Assembly: GCA_006503475.1 (NCBI GenBank)
Contig: RSEH01000134.1
Span: 60,745-124,744, forward strand
Length of the DNA: 64,000 nucleotides
Source of the DNA: Stentor roeselii
Taxonomy: Eukaryota; Ciliophora; Heterotrichea; Heterotrichida; Stentoridae
Reading direction: 5' to 3'
The notes under the pieces are model-generated. The model was given only the letters and a program-made list of their open reading frames with translations, had not been told where the DNA came from and searched no databases. Positions 1 to 9,794 of this stretch are shown piece by piece. Each line of letters begins with the position of its first letter. Within the stretch, counting starts at the first letter, position 1. The position numbers and the translations under genes are program-made.

Positions 1-3000
1 ATGCGCTGAAGGAACTAAAATCTCAGCAGGCTGAGGAGAAGTCAGCCCATATTGAGAAAATTCTGTGAAAATCTGGAAGAAACTCAGAGATTCCCAGTCG
101 ATGTAATTGTCGAAAAGCTCTAAATCGTCTGGGTAGAAATATTTTCCTCTTAAGTTTGAAAAGTGCTTTGAGAATAAACTGCTGAAGATCTTTTTCTCGT
201 CTTCTGAAAGAACTACTCCGAATGTCCAGATCACAGCAAAGATTAAACCGATCTCCAGTCGAGCCTTTACTTCTAAAAGGCCCTGATGTGTGGAGCCGTA
301 TTTTACTGCATAGTCAAATATTTCTTGGTAACTCGGTGAAAAAAGACCCTCAGCTTCTCCTAAAGGCCGGACATATGGAACTATCCCTAATTCGATCACA
401 CTTGACAATAATCGACAAAAGGCTAAAGTGATTGACTTTGTATTCCATATGTCAATATTTTTAAATTGCTTGTGAAGTTTTATTATAAAACTTCTGATCT
501 TTTCATGAAAAATGTCTAAAATCCACTGACTTAGCAAACCGTACTTTATGAACTTTTCACTCAGTTCTTTGCTTACAGGTACTAAATAACTATCCCAATT
601 CACGTAGTTTTCACGTACATAGTGAGTTGAAAGCTTTGTGAACAGAGCTGGACTCACACTTTCAGCTGAACAAGTCTCAAAAATAACTTGCATGTCTCTT
701 GGAACTCGCAAATGGATCAAATTCGGCAGGACTAAAAAGTTACTAAAAGAATCATTCAAAGTCTTCTGAGACAAACACAACTCCCAAGGCTCTAACGTGT
801 AACTTTCTGAATTCAGCAAAGGTGACTGATCAACAAACTGCAAAAAACACTCAGACCACCAAGGTTTTAACTTTTCGCATTCAAGAACGAGCCACTTCGC
901 ATTGAATTCAAAAGTTTCATTGAATGCGTTTTCGATGAGACTTGCGAGGATTCCTGGCCTTTGAATCTTTTCTGAGTTCAAAGACCCGAAAAGTTGCTTT
1001 TCTGTGAAAATGTTTGGGTTTAGGAAATATTTGTTTACTTGTAATTCGTAGAGGTTTTTTAAGGCTGTTGATAAAAGATGGAGAATTGTTGATTTTCCGG
1101 ATGATTTTTCACCGAGGATTAGAATTCCTTTGTGCATTCGAAGACCGTAGTAGATTTCTTCAGCTGTTCTTGTTAGGTGGTCTTGGACTGTTAGCTTTAA
1201 GGAGGCGAAAGATTGCTCAAGACCTTTTCTTAGCTCGGGTAACTCGAAACCTCCTCTTTGCCTTTTTCTGAAAACGAAGGCAACGGAATCGTCTACTGCA
1301 TCAAATATGAATTTTTCACTTTCTTTATCGAAACCTCCTTTTTTATGCATGAATTTTGGGATAAAGTAAAGTTTGCATGCTTTGGCCACTGACTGTGTTT
1401 CACCCATTTCAAGATCATTATCAGCTATGATAACATCTCTAAATTTTTTAGCAATAGTTACAACAGTCATAATATCACGACTTGAAATCGCAAGCTGAAG
1501 GTCAAGTTTTTCAATAATATTTCTGCAAAAATCAGCGACCATTCGACTAAGTCCTTGATGATATCTGAATCCTTCCCTGACCAACATGAAAGCAGCAGTT
1601 GACTTATAATCAGGCCGAATCATCTCAGTAGTTCTGAAGCTATTTGAAAGAGTGACAAGCAGATTTGGGTTAATCTCAACGAAATGGTCTACAGAGCCCA
1701 TAACAACGAATAAGGAGTTAGAAGATTTTATCGGAACTTTTACTTGTTTCGAGGAATTTTCGCTCACTCCGGACCTGGATGACTTTTGGATGCTTGACTC
1801 GTTTTGACTGTCGCCTGTTACTGAAATTAGGAACTGCTGTTGGACCATTTGGATTTCTTTTATTATGATTTGAAGGTCTGAGAGACTTAGTTTCGTGATG
1901 TGTTCAAATAAGACCCAGAAATTCGCTAAGGCAGCACCGTTTAAAACTTGCATTAGGGAACTTGTGGCTGTCCCTGAGTTTATGCATAGTCGTTTACTGC
2001 CCATTCCACACCAGTTGGCCAGCTCTTCAAAAACATCTCCAGCAAATGAATGACTGGAGTTAGTTTTAAACAAAACAGAGCTCGACTCTCTAATACTGCA
2101 AGCCATGAACAAAAAGTACTTAGTAGTAAGTGGAGTACATAAAAGTCGATACCCAGTTCCCAAATATTCCCAATTTTGCACCAAATGAAGTCCTCCACAT
2201 TCAATTTTCGTGACATTTTCATCCGCTTTCCAATAAACCCTGAAATGTTTCTGCCATTCGAAGTCCTCAGGAGAAAAAATTTTTTTTTCAAGTAAACTAC
2301 CAACGATTTCCCGTTGATAACAAAGAAAAAAAACAAGACTTCTCAAAGACATCATATGAAGAGAAGTCATTCTTTGTTTAGTTTCCTGGTCAGCCTGCAT
2401 GCTTTTAGTGATTTGATTAATCCAGAACTGAAGCCTTAAAAACAATCCCCGATAATTTTTACTTTGAAGAATTTTCATCATATCAAGTTTGCTCTGCCCC
2501 ATCGATTTCGTCTGTGCCAAGCTTCCAAAATAAACTTTCGAAAAATGTTCTTCATAATCTTCAGGAATATTTTCACTGTCATCAAAACTTTCATCCGAGT
2601 TAGATCCAGCATCTTTAGCATTTTCTTCCATGAGTTCAGTGATTTCATGAGTTAAAATCAAGTTAATAGCTGTGTAAATGATTTGTTGGGGATAGTCAAG
2701 AACCCATTCATCTAGACTTTGTTTAGGAAAGGTGGAAACAGCGAAGCTGATCATTTTTGACAATGATTCTTTCATTTGTTTTTCAACCTCACCGATCCAT
2801 CCTTCGACGCCTTCATGAATTCCGACGGATTTCTCGAAAAAGAAGAGTTCTTCATTAAACCCGAACATTCCAAGGATTTCAAAAGGATGCATGCCTCCGA
2901 GATCACTTGATTCAGGGTACTTGTCCCTCAAGTCCTGTTGTTTCGTAACCAAGTTGCTGTTCGACAAGACAATCGCACTCGTGTCTTGAGCAATGGAAGA

Positions 3001-6000
3001 CTCAGAAAATTCAAAAGGACCTAACAAGTCACCAACAGCTGGGGTAAAAGAATTGAAAGGCAACTTGTCAGTATCTCCACTTTCTTCGGTAGTGAACGTC
3101 CTTGGGTGGATTTCTTTAACGTAAAATCTACTACACCCTGGAAAAATCACGGAAATGTGCTTGTCGTACTTTTCTCGACTGTGAATTTTGCTTAAAAACT
3201 CTAAGAGCTGAGGGTCTGATAAGAAGAAAAATCTGGGAAAGTTCACTCTGCGGTTTTCTAAGAAACCTTTTATGTTTTTACGTAGTCTGCCGAGGCCTTC
3301 TAATATGCTTATTAACAGGTTGTCGCGGTTGGGAACTAGGAGGTTTAAAGCGACTTTTGGACTGTGGAAAGTACTCCACATGATCCTTCTGAAGTTCATT
3401 TGAATGTCGTTGAATGCTTCGTGTTCTTGTGGAAGGGTCTCCTGCATGTGGCCTGATGTAAATATTGGCTCTAGTTGAAGCCAGGCCTCCTGAGCATCTA
3501 CCCAGAACTCCAGTACTTTCCTCATCTGTGCAAGTTTCACCCTCCAGTCATCAATTTCAGGTTGAATATGTTCAGAATAAGATGCTTTTTCAATATTTTC
3601 AATAATTGCCAGGTGTTCCTCAATAGAATACTGAACCTCCTGAAAGTTCTTAATCGTAAAGGTATCCATTCGCTCTCGATAAGGTTCAGCCAAGAAGTCA
3701 AGTGTTTCCCAGACAGTTTTAATGCTGAGTAGACTGCTTTCTTGTTTCGACTCTTCCTTCGCTTCTTTAAACAAATGCTGAATTTTACTCGCAAACTTCT
3801 GAAGAGAGGCTTCTTTCAGGTCCTGTAGCTTGAAAGGAATATTCATAAAATGAGGTTTTTTTATAATTTTAAAAATAAGTTCCCAATGTCTAGGCTTAAG
3901 GACCTCATCTTTAAGAATCGTCAGCGTTTCTCTCATCGAACTAATTTCTTCAATTTCATCCAAAAGGATCCTAAGGAGTCTTTCAGAATTTTTTAAAAAA
4001 AGTTTGCTGGTAAAACTTGAAATTTTTAACTTCACAAGGATTGTGTCGATTTTTTTAAACATTTTAGGAACTTGTAACTTGAGGAAAGTACTTGAAAGCC
4101 AGTTTTCCAAGTGGTCCTTCCAGTAGTTCGCGAGTTTCCAGAGCTTTATCGTATCACAATGCATATCAAAAGTTGCTTTAAACTCTTCTCTGCACTGAAC
4201 TTGTTGTTTTGCCTCTCCAGGAGGCCTGATACACGCAAGAGCATTATTAAAGTCCTCATAAAGTTCAACCCTTTGCTTCATAGCACTGAGAGCTTCTTCT
4301 CTTTTTTCAATTTCCTTTAAAGTAGCACTGGTATGTGCAAGTCTTTCAGTTTCTTGCATGTATCTTTCAATGTACTTAGCTTGAAACTTCTGAATTTTCT
4401 TGGAAAGTTGACTGGACCCTCTTTGCATTTGACTTTCAAAATGATTTCGATATTCCTGATAATGCACTTCTGCCTTCGCGATTTGAGCTGGTAAGTTCTT
4501 AACAATACTTTTGCATTCATCTATCGCCATCGAGGTGTTGGCTGGAATGCGAACGTTTTCCTTTCTACACAAATTGACACATTCAGTGACAAAAACTATT
4601 TTTTTTTCCCATTCTTTCAATTTGGTTTGTTTTAACACAGATGTCGACATCACCTGTTCCACGAACTGAGGTAAAGTTGAAGCTTTTTCTTCTAAAAGAG
4701 CATGATGAGTGAAAAGCTCATTTTTCAGCTCAGAGGATTCATAAGTGATGATTTCTAAGAGTCGTTCTTTAAGAGAACTGATAACACCTTTAGGGATTTC
4801 TTGTAAGGAATTGCGAATTGTCGCTGTTTCGATTGTCAAGATGCCTGAGGTGAAGTTGACTGTCGGAATTTCATCGATTTTTACTGAAAACTTGTTGAAT
4901 TGCTCGTAGTTGTCTTTGTAGAAGGTCACCACGTCGAAGGTCTTTTCTTTCAGTTGACTGAGCCAAGTCACTCCAACGTTTTTGATGGCTTCTAAGTGTT
5001 TGTACTGCTGGATGAACTTAAAGCAGGCTTCAATGTCTTTATTTATTTCTTTTTCAATGCTGAGTTCGTATTGTTTGAACCTTCCAGTGCTTGAAAGTGA
5101 AAGTTCGATGATTTGAGTGAAAGTTGATTTGCTTTGAGGCTTTTTAAACAGGTAGTCGTTGATGTAGTTCTCGAATTTTAACATGTATTTATTGGTGAGA
5201 ATCGTTTGCATCAAGTTAGAAGCGCAGTCTAGGATGATTCGCTTCTGTTTTTCAAGGTCAGGCTCAAGGAAAAGTGAATCTTTTATCATCAGGATCAACT
5301 CGTACTTCGGCTTATGTTGACTGCAAAGCAAAGTTGCGATATTTGAAAAGTTCTTCTCAAGCATTTCAACTATCGTGCCCATATATCTGAGACGAATTGA
5401 TTTCAAGTAACAGTCATTTAGTTTTTCCTGTAGTTTTAAAGACTCATAGCGTAGTTCACGGTTTTTTGCTTTTCCTCTTTTCTTTTTTTCGATTCCAATG
5501 AAGTGATCTTTCCGAGTATCTAGTTTTTCAGTGATTTGATCGTGTTTTAGCTGTTCACGTTCTTTCTCGTGGTCTGAGCGAAGGTTTTTAGTGATGTTTT
5601 CCATCACGTTGATGATTTGGTGAGTAGAAGACTCGTAGATTTTCGTGACTTCATTTAAGGATATTTGTTGTCTTTGGTTAAACTCAACATGTCTCTTGCC
5701 ATAAAGAGTATTTTCTCTTATTTCAATTCCATGAATGTTAAGTATAGACCACAAAGGATCCATAATCACTGGAAGACTCTGAGCGAACAACTTATCCGAC
5801 ATCCATAAATTTTCCTTCAAATTTTTCCTACATCTATTAAAATGCGCTTTTCTTGTTTCTTTCATCCATTTCGCAAGAATTTTTCTTTTTCCAAAATTAA
5901 TCACAAGAGGAAGTTTACTAAACACATCCTTATAATAACTTTCCATAATAAACTCCCTTTTCGACACAAATTTCGCAGGCATATTTTTTTCTTTAGGAAT

Positions 6001-6660
6001 CTCAAAAAACCCATGTTTAGTAAAAAGCGTTGTTCCAGAAGGGTCATCAGCAGGATTCTCAGAAGGCAAAAAAATGATTCTCTTATCAGTAGTGTACTTC
6101 TTATCAAGTGCAATAGGCAGTGAATTTTTATGAACTTGCATGACAAGATCAGCAATTTGTTCCCTGGGGTTGACATAATCAGGTGGAGGTTTTTTCTCTT
6201 CAGTGCTTTTATGAACTACTTTCACCTTGCGAACAGGAGGTTCAGTTGAAAATCGAGGAGAAGGAGGCTGATAAACCACGTTTTTTCCAGGCAAAGGGGA
6301 TTTTTTACGTCCGCGAGTTGGAGACTTGGCGGGCTTGGATGATTTCTTGAACTGTCGAGCTGGATTCGACTCGAACCTGACTTGGTCTGGCTTCGTACTT
6401 GGAGGCCGTGGACGGCGACTTGATGAGAGTTTTTGAGAACTGAGTAAAAAGTACCTGGAATCGATTTCTGCCTTTGCGGTCAGTTCGTTACTGTCCTTGT
6501 AAGTGGTCTGCTCCATCTTCCTGGTCTCCACGCTTGAGTAGTCCTGTAAGGTCTTGGCTGGTGAAAACTCCATCCCACGACTGCTGCTCAGGCCTGGGAT
6601 TGACCCGGATGAACTGTTGAGTTTGCTGAGGTTTGGAAGAATTGATCTTTTCGCTTCCAT
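1..6660 (-). CDS. Dynein heavy chain, N-terminal part (gene runs off the window), degenerate AAA1
   Basis: The frame from the ATG at 6660 stays open to base 1, giving 2220 residues with no stop and no intron. The start follows a C-rich, G-poor leader and opens a basic, disordered stretch of about 170 residues. The tail is followed by the linker (DHC_N2) near residue 1035, with WRVKLAQMRKVLEFWVDAQ. AAA1 begins with TPLTTKYF near residue 1510, where other dyneins have TPLTDRCY. The P-loop position (about 1530-1540) reads FKTNSSHSF instead of GPAGTGKT, and the Walker B position (1582-1590) reads WVLFEHITK instead of WACFDEFNR. AAA2 has an intact P-loop, GEKSSGKS (1850-1857). The rest of the motor, including the microtubule-binding stalk, lies outside. 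The tail length fits a single-headed inner-arm type, which is inference. A DNHD1-like divergent heavy chain is an alternative. Family assignment is firm; subclass is open. Confidence 0.93.
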   Translation of the reverse strand, partial: MEAKRSILPNLSKLNSSSGSIPGLSSSRGMEFSPAKTLQDYSSVETRKMEQTTYKDSNELTAKAEIDSRYFLLSSQKLSSSRRPRPPSTKPDQVRFESNPARQFKKSSKPAKSPTRGRKKSPLPGKNVVYQPPSPRFSTEPPVRKVKVVHKSTEEKKPPPDYVNPREQIADLVMQVHKNSLPIALDKKYTTDKRIIFLPSENPADDPSGTTLFTKHGFFEIPKEKNMPAKFVSKREFIMESYYKDVFSKLPLVINFGKRKILAKWMKETRKAHFNRCRKNLKENLWMSDKLFAQSLPVIMDPLWSILNIHGIEIRENTLYGKRHVEFNQRQQISLNEVTKIYESSTHQIINVMENITKNLRSDHEKEREQLKHDQITEKLDTRKDHFIGIEKKKRGKAKNRELRYESLKLQEKLNDCYLKSIRLRYMGTIVEMLEKNFSNIATLLCSQHKPKYELILMIKDSLFLEPDLEKQKRIILDCASNLMQTILTNKYMLKFENYINDYLFKKPQSKSTFTQIIELSLSSTGRFKQYELSIEKEINKDIEACFKFIQQYKHLEAIKNVGVTWLSQLKEKTFDVVTFYKDNYEQFNKFSVKIDEIPTVNFTSGILTIETATIRNSLQEIPKGVISSLKERLLEIITYESSELKNELFTHHALLEEKASTLPQFVEQVMSTSVLKQTKLKEWEKKIVFVTECVNLCRKENVRIPANTSMAIDECKSIVKNLPAQIAKAEVHYQEYRNHFESQMQRGSSQLSKKIQKFQAKYIERYMQETERLAHTSATLKEIEKREEALSAMKQRVELYEDFNNALACIRPPGEAKQQVQCREEFKATFDMHCDTIKLWKLANYWKDHLENWLSSTFLKLQVPKMFKKIDTILVKLKISSFTSKLFLKNSERLLRILLDEIEEISSMRETLTILKDEVLKPRHWELIFKIIKKPHFMNIPFKLQDLKEASLQKFASKIQHLFKEAKEESKQESSLLSIKTVWETLDFLAEPYRERMDTFTIKNFQEVQYSIEEHLAIIENIEKASYSEHIQPEIDDWRVKLAQMRKVLEFWVDAQEAWLQLEPIFTSGHMQETLPQEHEAFNDIQMNFRRIMWSTFHSPKVALNLLVPNRDNLLISILEGLGRLRKNIKGFLENRRVNFPRFFFLSDPQLLEFLSKIHSREKYDKHISVIFPGCSRFYVKEIHPRTFTTEESGDTDKLPFNSFTPAVGDLLGPFEFSESSIAQDTSAIVLSNSNLVTKQQDLRDKYPESSDLGGMHPFEILGMFGFNEELFFFEKSVGIHEGVEGWIGEVEKQMKESLSKMISFAVSTFPKQSLDEWVLDYPQQIIYTAINLILTHEITELMEENAKDAGSNSDESFDDSENIPEDYEEHFSKVYFGSLAQTKSMGQSKLDMMKILQSKNYRGLFLRLQFWINQITKSMQADQETKQRMTSLHMMSLRSLVFFLCYQREIVGSLLEKKIFSPEDFEWQKHFRVYWKADENVTKIECGGLHLVQNWEYLGTGYRLLCTPLTTKYFLFMACSIRESSSVLFKTNSSHSFAGDVFEELANWCGMGSKRLCINSGTATSSLMQVLNGAALANFWVLFEHITKLSLSDLQIIIKEIQMVQQQFLISVTGDSQNESSIQKSSRSGVSENSSKQVKVPIKSSNSLFVVMGSVDHFVEINPNLLVTLSNSFRTTEMIRPDYKSTAAFMLVREGFRYHQGLSRMVADFCRNIIEKLDLQLAISSRDIMTVVTIAKKFRDVIIADNDLEMGETQSVAKACKLYFIPKFMHKKGGFDKESEKFIFDAVDDSVAFVFRKRQRGGFELPELRKGLEQSFASLKLTVQDHLTRTAEEIYYGLRMHKGILILGEKSSGKSTILHLLSTALKNLYELQVNKYFLNPNIFTEKQLFGSLNSEKIQRPGILASLIENAFNETFEFNAKWLVLECEKLKPWWSECFLQFVDQSPLLNSESYTLEPWELCLSQKTLNDSFSNFLVLPNLIHLRVPRDMQVIFETCSAESVSPALFTKLSTHYVRENYVNWDSYLVPVSKELSEKFIKYGLLSQWILDIFHEKIRSFIIKLHKQFKNIDIWNTKSITLAFCRLLSSVIELGIVPYVRPLGEAEGLFSPSYQEIFDYAVKYGSTHQGLLEVKARLEIGLIFAVIWTFGVVLSEDEKKIFSSLFSKHFSNLRGKYFYPDDLELFDNYIDWESLSFFQIFTEFSQYGLTSPQPAEILVPSAH

Positions 6661-6829
6661 TTTTATTTAAGTTGAGAAATGAGGACTGGCAGTCGAAAGG
6701 ATTTTTTGGAGTTTAGGGTTTTTGAGGAGTTTAGATGAAATGTTTGGGTTTTGGAAAATAATGATTTTTTTTAAGATTTTTATTTTAGGCAACTTCTAAA
6801 AGGTTTATTATTCCTTATTAATATCGAAT
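6661..6829. promoter_or_regulatory. Divergent intergenic region between dynein and DYRK
   Basis: This 169-bp region separates the divergent start codons of the dynein and DYRK genes. In 6661-6780 the + strand contains only three C residues, so the dynein-side leader is almost free of G on its coding strand. No recognisable promoter motif was found; the role is inferred from position. Confidence 0.5.
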
Positions 6830-8182
6830 ATGGATCATTTTAAATCCTGCTCGCTGTTAAAAGAAACTCCTTCATCTTTAAGAGCGAAGCGATTTATTAA
6901 CAAGAGAATCCTGAAGCCCCCGCGTCAACCAAATGAAAAAAGCCCAAACAAGCAGAAAATTCTGAACTCAACCGCGTCGTTTAGCTTCCTGAGCAGCACG
7001 TCAACAGCCCACCAGTCACAAAGGAGTTCATTTGATGATAAAAGCTTGAGACATGCAGGAAACCTGAAGATATCCTCAACATTAAAGATCACCAACGTGC
7101 CAAAGCCAATGAGTGGTGTAGAAGCTTTGAAAGCCCATTCAAAATGCCTGAACCGTTTTGAAATGCGAGAAATCCAGAAGTTTAAATTCATTTACTATGT
7201 CCGAAAAGCCTTCACCGAGTACAAAGAAGAGTTTTTTCTCAAGGAAGGCGAATATCTGGTGGTTTTAGGAGACGCCATTTGTTATCGATATGAAATCCTT
7301 GAAGTAATCGACTCTGGTAGCTTCGGGCAGGTGCTTCGCTGTCAAGACCACAAGACAGGTGAAGCAGTTGCAGTGAAGGTGTTGAAAAATCATTATGATG
7401 CGAAAAAACTTGGTCTAAACGAGTTTAAAATCGTGGAAATGCTTGGAAGAGGTCTGGACCACAATAATATCGTAAGGGTCAAAAAACGATTCACTTTTCG
7501 AGGCCATTTTTTCATGGTTTTCGAGCTGCTAGGTATCAACCTTTACTATTTCTTACATCTTAACAACTACCAACCTATCAGTCCAAACCTTGCAAAGCGG
7601 ATAACAGTCCAGCTGCTTACTGGACTGCAACACATCCACGCGTGCAACGTGATTCACTGCGACTTGAAACCTGAAAACATCGTATTTAAGCAAAACAACA
7701 AGTCAAGCATCCGAATCATCGACTTCGGCACTTCCATATTAAACAGCAAGTTTTTCTTCACTTATTTCCAGACAAGACTTTACAGAGCTCCTGAAGTCGT
7801 TTTTCAAACAAAGGACTATGGACCTGAAATCGACATCTGGTCACTTGGGTGCATTGTCTGTGAACTGTTATTAGGAGTGCCGATATTTTGTGGAGAAAAT
7901 GAAGAAGAACTGCTTATTTCCTTTTGTCAGATGTTGGGACCTCCTCCTTTATCACTGTTGGAAAAATCGACTGAGAATCAAGACTTCAGCTTGTTGAGTT
8001 GGAAAGAAGAGCCGATGCTGAGGCAGGTGTTGTCAGCCTATCCTTCTTACATCATAGAGTTCGTCGAGCAGTGCCTCGCGTGGGACCCTCAAAGGCGGGT
8101 ATCAGCCAGACAAGGCCTTCAATCGAAGTGGTTCCAAATTTCTCATTCTAGGAACTCTTCATTTGAAGACTCTCTTGTCTGA
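6830..8182 (+). CDS. DYRK-family protein kinase (class II-like)
   Basis: This 450-residue protein is a CMGC kinase that phosphorylates Ser/Thr and usually self-phosphorylates on an activation-loop Tyr. The N-terminal 110 residues are basic and low complexity. A DYRK-homology box follows (PMSGVEALKAHSKCLNRFE, about 100-118). The kinase domain runs from about 150 to 436: glycine loop IDSGSFGQV, ATP-site Lys183, catalytic loop HCDLKPEN with Asp278 (HCD is typical of DYRK, where most kinases have HRD), DFG Asp298, and the activation loop TYFQTRLYRAPE with Tyr312 at the autophosphorylated position. It ends in TGA, which supports the standard genetic code. Leading the kinase pair on the + strand, it lies 68 bp before the AMPK-like gene. 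The DH box favours DYRK2/3/4 over DYRK1; subclass is moderately sure. Confidence 0.92.
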   Translation: MDHFKSCSLLKETPSSLRAKRFINKRILKPPRQPNEKSPNKQKILNSTASFSFLSSTSTAHQSQRSSFDDKSLRHAGNLKISSTLKITNVPKPMSGVEALKAHSKCLNRFEMREIQKFKFIYYVRKAFTEYKEEFFLKEGEYLVVLGDAICYRYEILEVIDSGSFGQVLRCQDHKTGEAVAVKVLKNHYDAKKLGLNEFKIVEMLGRGLDHNNIVRVKKRFTFRGHFFMVFELLGINLYYFLHLNNYQPISPNLAKRITVQLLTGLQHIHACNVIHCDLKPENIVFKQNNKSSIRIIDFGTSILNSKFFFTYFQTRLYRAPEVVFQTKDYGPEIDIWSLGCIVCELLLGVPIFCGENEEELLISFCQMLGPPPLSLLEKSTENQDFSLLSWKEEPMLRQVLSAYPSYIIEFVEQCLAWDPQRRVSARQGLQSKWFQISHSRNSSFEDSLV

Positions 8183-8250
8183 TTCTAGCTAATGTTAATA
8201 GCTTCAAACTCTAAAATTCAAAATGTCTTTAAGAATACTAAATAACCCAA

Positions 8251-9786
8251 ATGTAACTGCTAAAAAGGACTTCATCCTTTGAAACTACTGCAAAATCCTC
8301 TTCGAATTCCATCGGAAACTACCTTCTCGGCAAGACCATCGGCGAAGGAACTTTCGGCAAAGTCAAGCTCGGGACTCACATCTTGACTGAAGAAAAAGTC
8401 GCGATTAAAGTGCTGGAAAAGGACAGGATTTGTGATGTCTCTGATGTGGAAAGAGTTTCAAGAGAAATCCACATCTTAAAACTCATCCGTCATCCGAACA
8501 TCATCCAACTTTACGAAGTACTCGCTAGTCAGATCATTGAAACCCCTCGAAAACTCTACCTTATCATGGAATACGCCAGCGGCGGCGAACTCTTCGACTA
8601 CATCGTCAAAAACAACAAATTAAAAGAAAAAGAAGCCTGCAAATTTTTCCATCAGCTCATCGCTGGAATTGAATACATTCATAAACTCCACATCGTGCAC
8701 CGCGACTTAAAACCAGAGAACTTGTTACTTGACCACAACAATAACATCAAAATCGTCGACTTCGGCCTTAGCAATACCTACAAAGAAGGCGAGTTACTTA
8801 AAACTGCCTGTGGAAGTCCTTGTTACGCTGCTCCTGAAATGATTGCAGGGAAAAAGTACGTCGGTCATCAAGTTGATATCTGGAGTGCTGGAGTTATTTT
8901 ATTCGCAGCGGTTTGTGGATATTTACCTTTTGAAGACCCGAATACTTCTCAGCTTTACAAGAAGATTCTTCATGGGGATTATAAATTTCCAAAGTTTATT
9001 TCGCCGAGTTGCAAGGATTTTATTGAGAAGATTTTAAATATTGAACCTGAGTCGCGGTATGGAATTTCTGAGATACGCAGTCATGAATGGTTTAGTCAAG
9101 TCACTGAAGAGATCCGTCCAGGTATTTTGATTGGTTATGACCATATCCTTGTCGACCCTACTGTCTTGGCGCAGTTGGAAAAGTACAAAATCGATTTGGA
9201 CTACACTAAGAAATGTCTTGAAGCTAACAAGCACAATAATTTCACCACTTCTTATTATTTACTTCTCAAAAAGTACATTCAGAATGGAGGGTATTCAATT
9301 GCTGATTACTCTTTAAATAGAAAAGATGTGAATCGAAGTGAAAAAACAGTTAATCATAAAAGTGAGGATCTTAGCATGTTCATGCCGAAACATCGGAAAT
9401 ATGAAAATTTGCAAAGTGGTCGAAGAACTGAAAGTACCGGTGGGAGTCATTCCAGGGAAAAAGAAGGTTTCAGGGCGTTTCTCGTCACTCAAAACAAGCA
9501 TGAAAGACACTCTTCAGTAAAGGAAAGACGTCAAACCTCAGTCAGAGAAAGACGTCAAGCATCAGTTTCCCCGAAATGCGATAATTCCCGTAAAAAGCCT
9601 TCAAAAATCCGAAAAGTTTCACAGGACTTCCGCGGGCGTTCAACGACTCCAAGACCTCCAACAGCAGTGAAAAGCCGTAAAACAAGGTCAATCACTCCAG
9701 CGATGAAAAACCTCAGCGACTTTCTGATATCGTCTCACAAGTTCAACGTCTTCAAGACGAAAAAGCCATCGAAGAATTATAAGTAG
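8251..9786 (+). CDS. AMPK/SNF1 alpha-type protein kinase, intron in the start codon
   Basis: Proposed CDS is join(8251..8252, 8268..9786), 506 residues. The glycine loop IGEGTFGKV (from 8335) lies in an open frame that has no ATG; an in-frame TAA at 8254-8256 blocks upstream extension. Removing a 15-nt GT..AG intron (8253-8267) joins AT to G and creates the start MTSSFETTAK. The kinase domain (about 19-270) has Lys48, HRDLKPEN with Asp147, DFG Asp165, and activation-loop Thr180 in LKTACGSPCYAAPE, equivalent to the LKB1 target of AMPK. A UBA-like/autoinhibitory region follows (about 290-345), then a basic Ser/Arg-rich tail with repeated RRQ(T/A)SV units. The length is close to that of AMPK alpha (about 550). 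It should act as the energy-sensing catalytic subunit with beta and gamma partners that are not in this window. The kinase call is firm; the start is inferred. Confidence 0.88.
8253..8267 (+). other. 15-nt intron splitting the AMPK start codon
   Basis: The sequence is gtaactgctaaaaag, with GT..AG ends and an internal CTAA. Splicing after AT and before G is the only 15-nt junction I found that opens the frame leading into the kinase glycine loop. If retained, the message reads ATG TAA. Confidence 0.65.
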
Positions 9787-9794
9787 TTAAAGAA

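Noticed and set aside
1-6660. Reading the left arm as a broken gene because only short frames with both ends inside are seen
   Set aside because: The long frame is simply open at the window edge; every in-frame codon I read from 6660 to 1 was sense.
8383-9786. Kinase frame starting at TTG 8383
   Set aside because: The glycine loop lies upstream in the same frame, so the start must be earlier; a nuclear TTG start is not expected.
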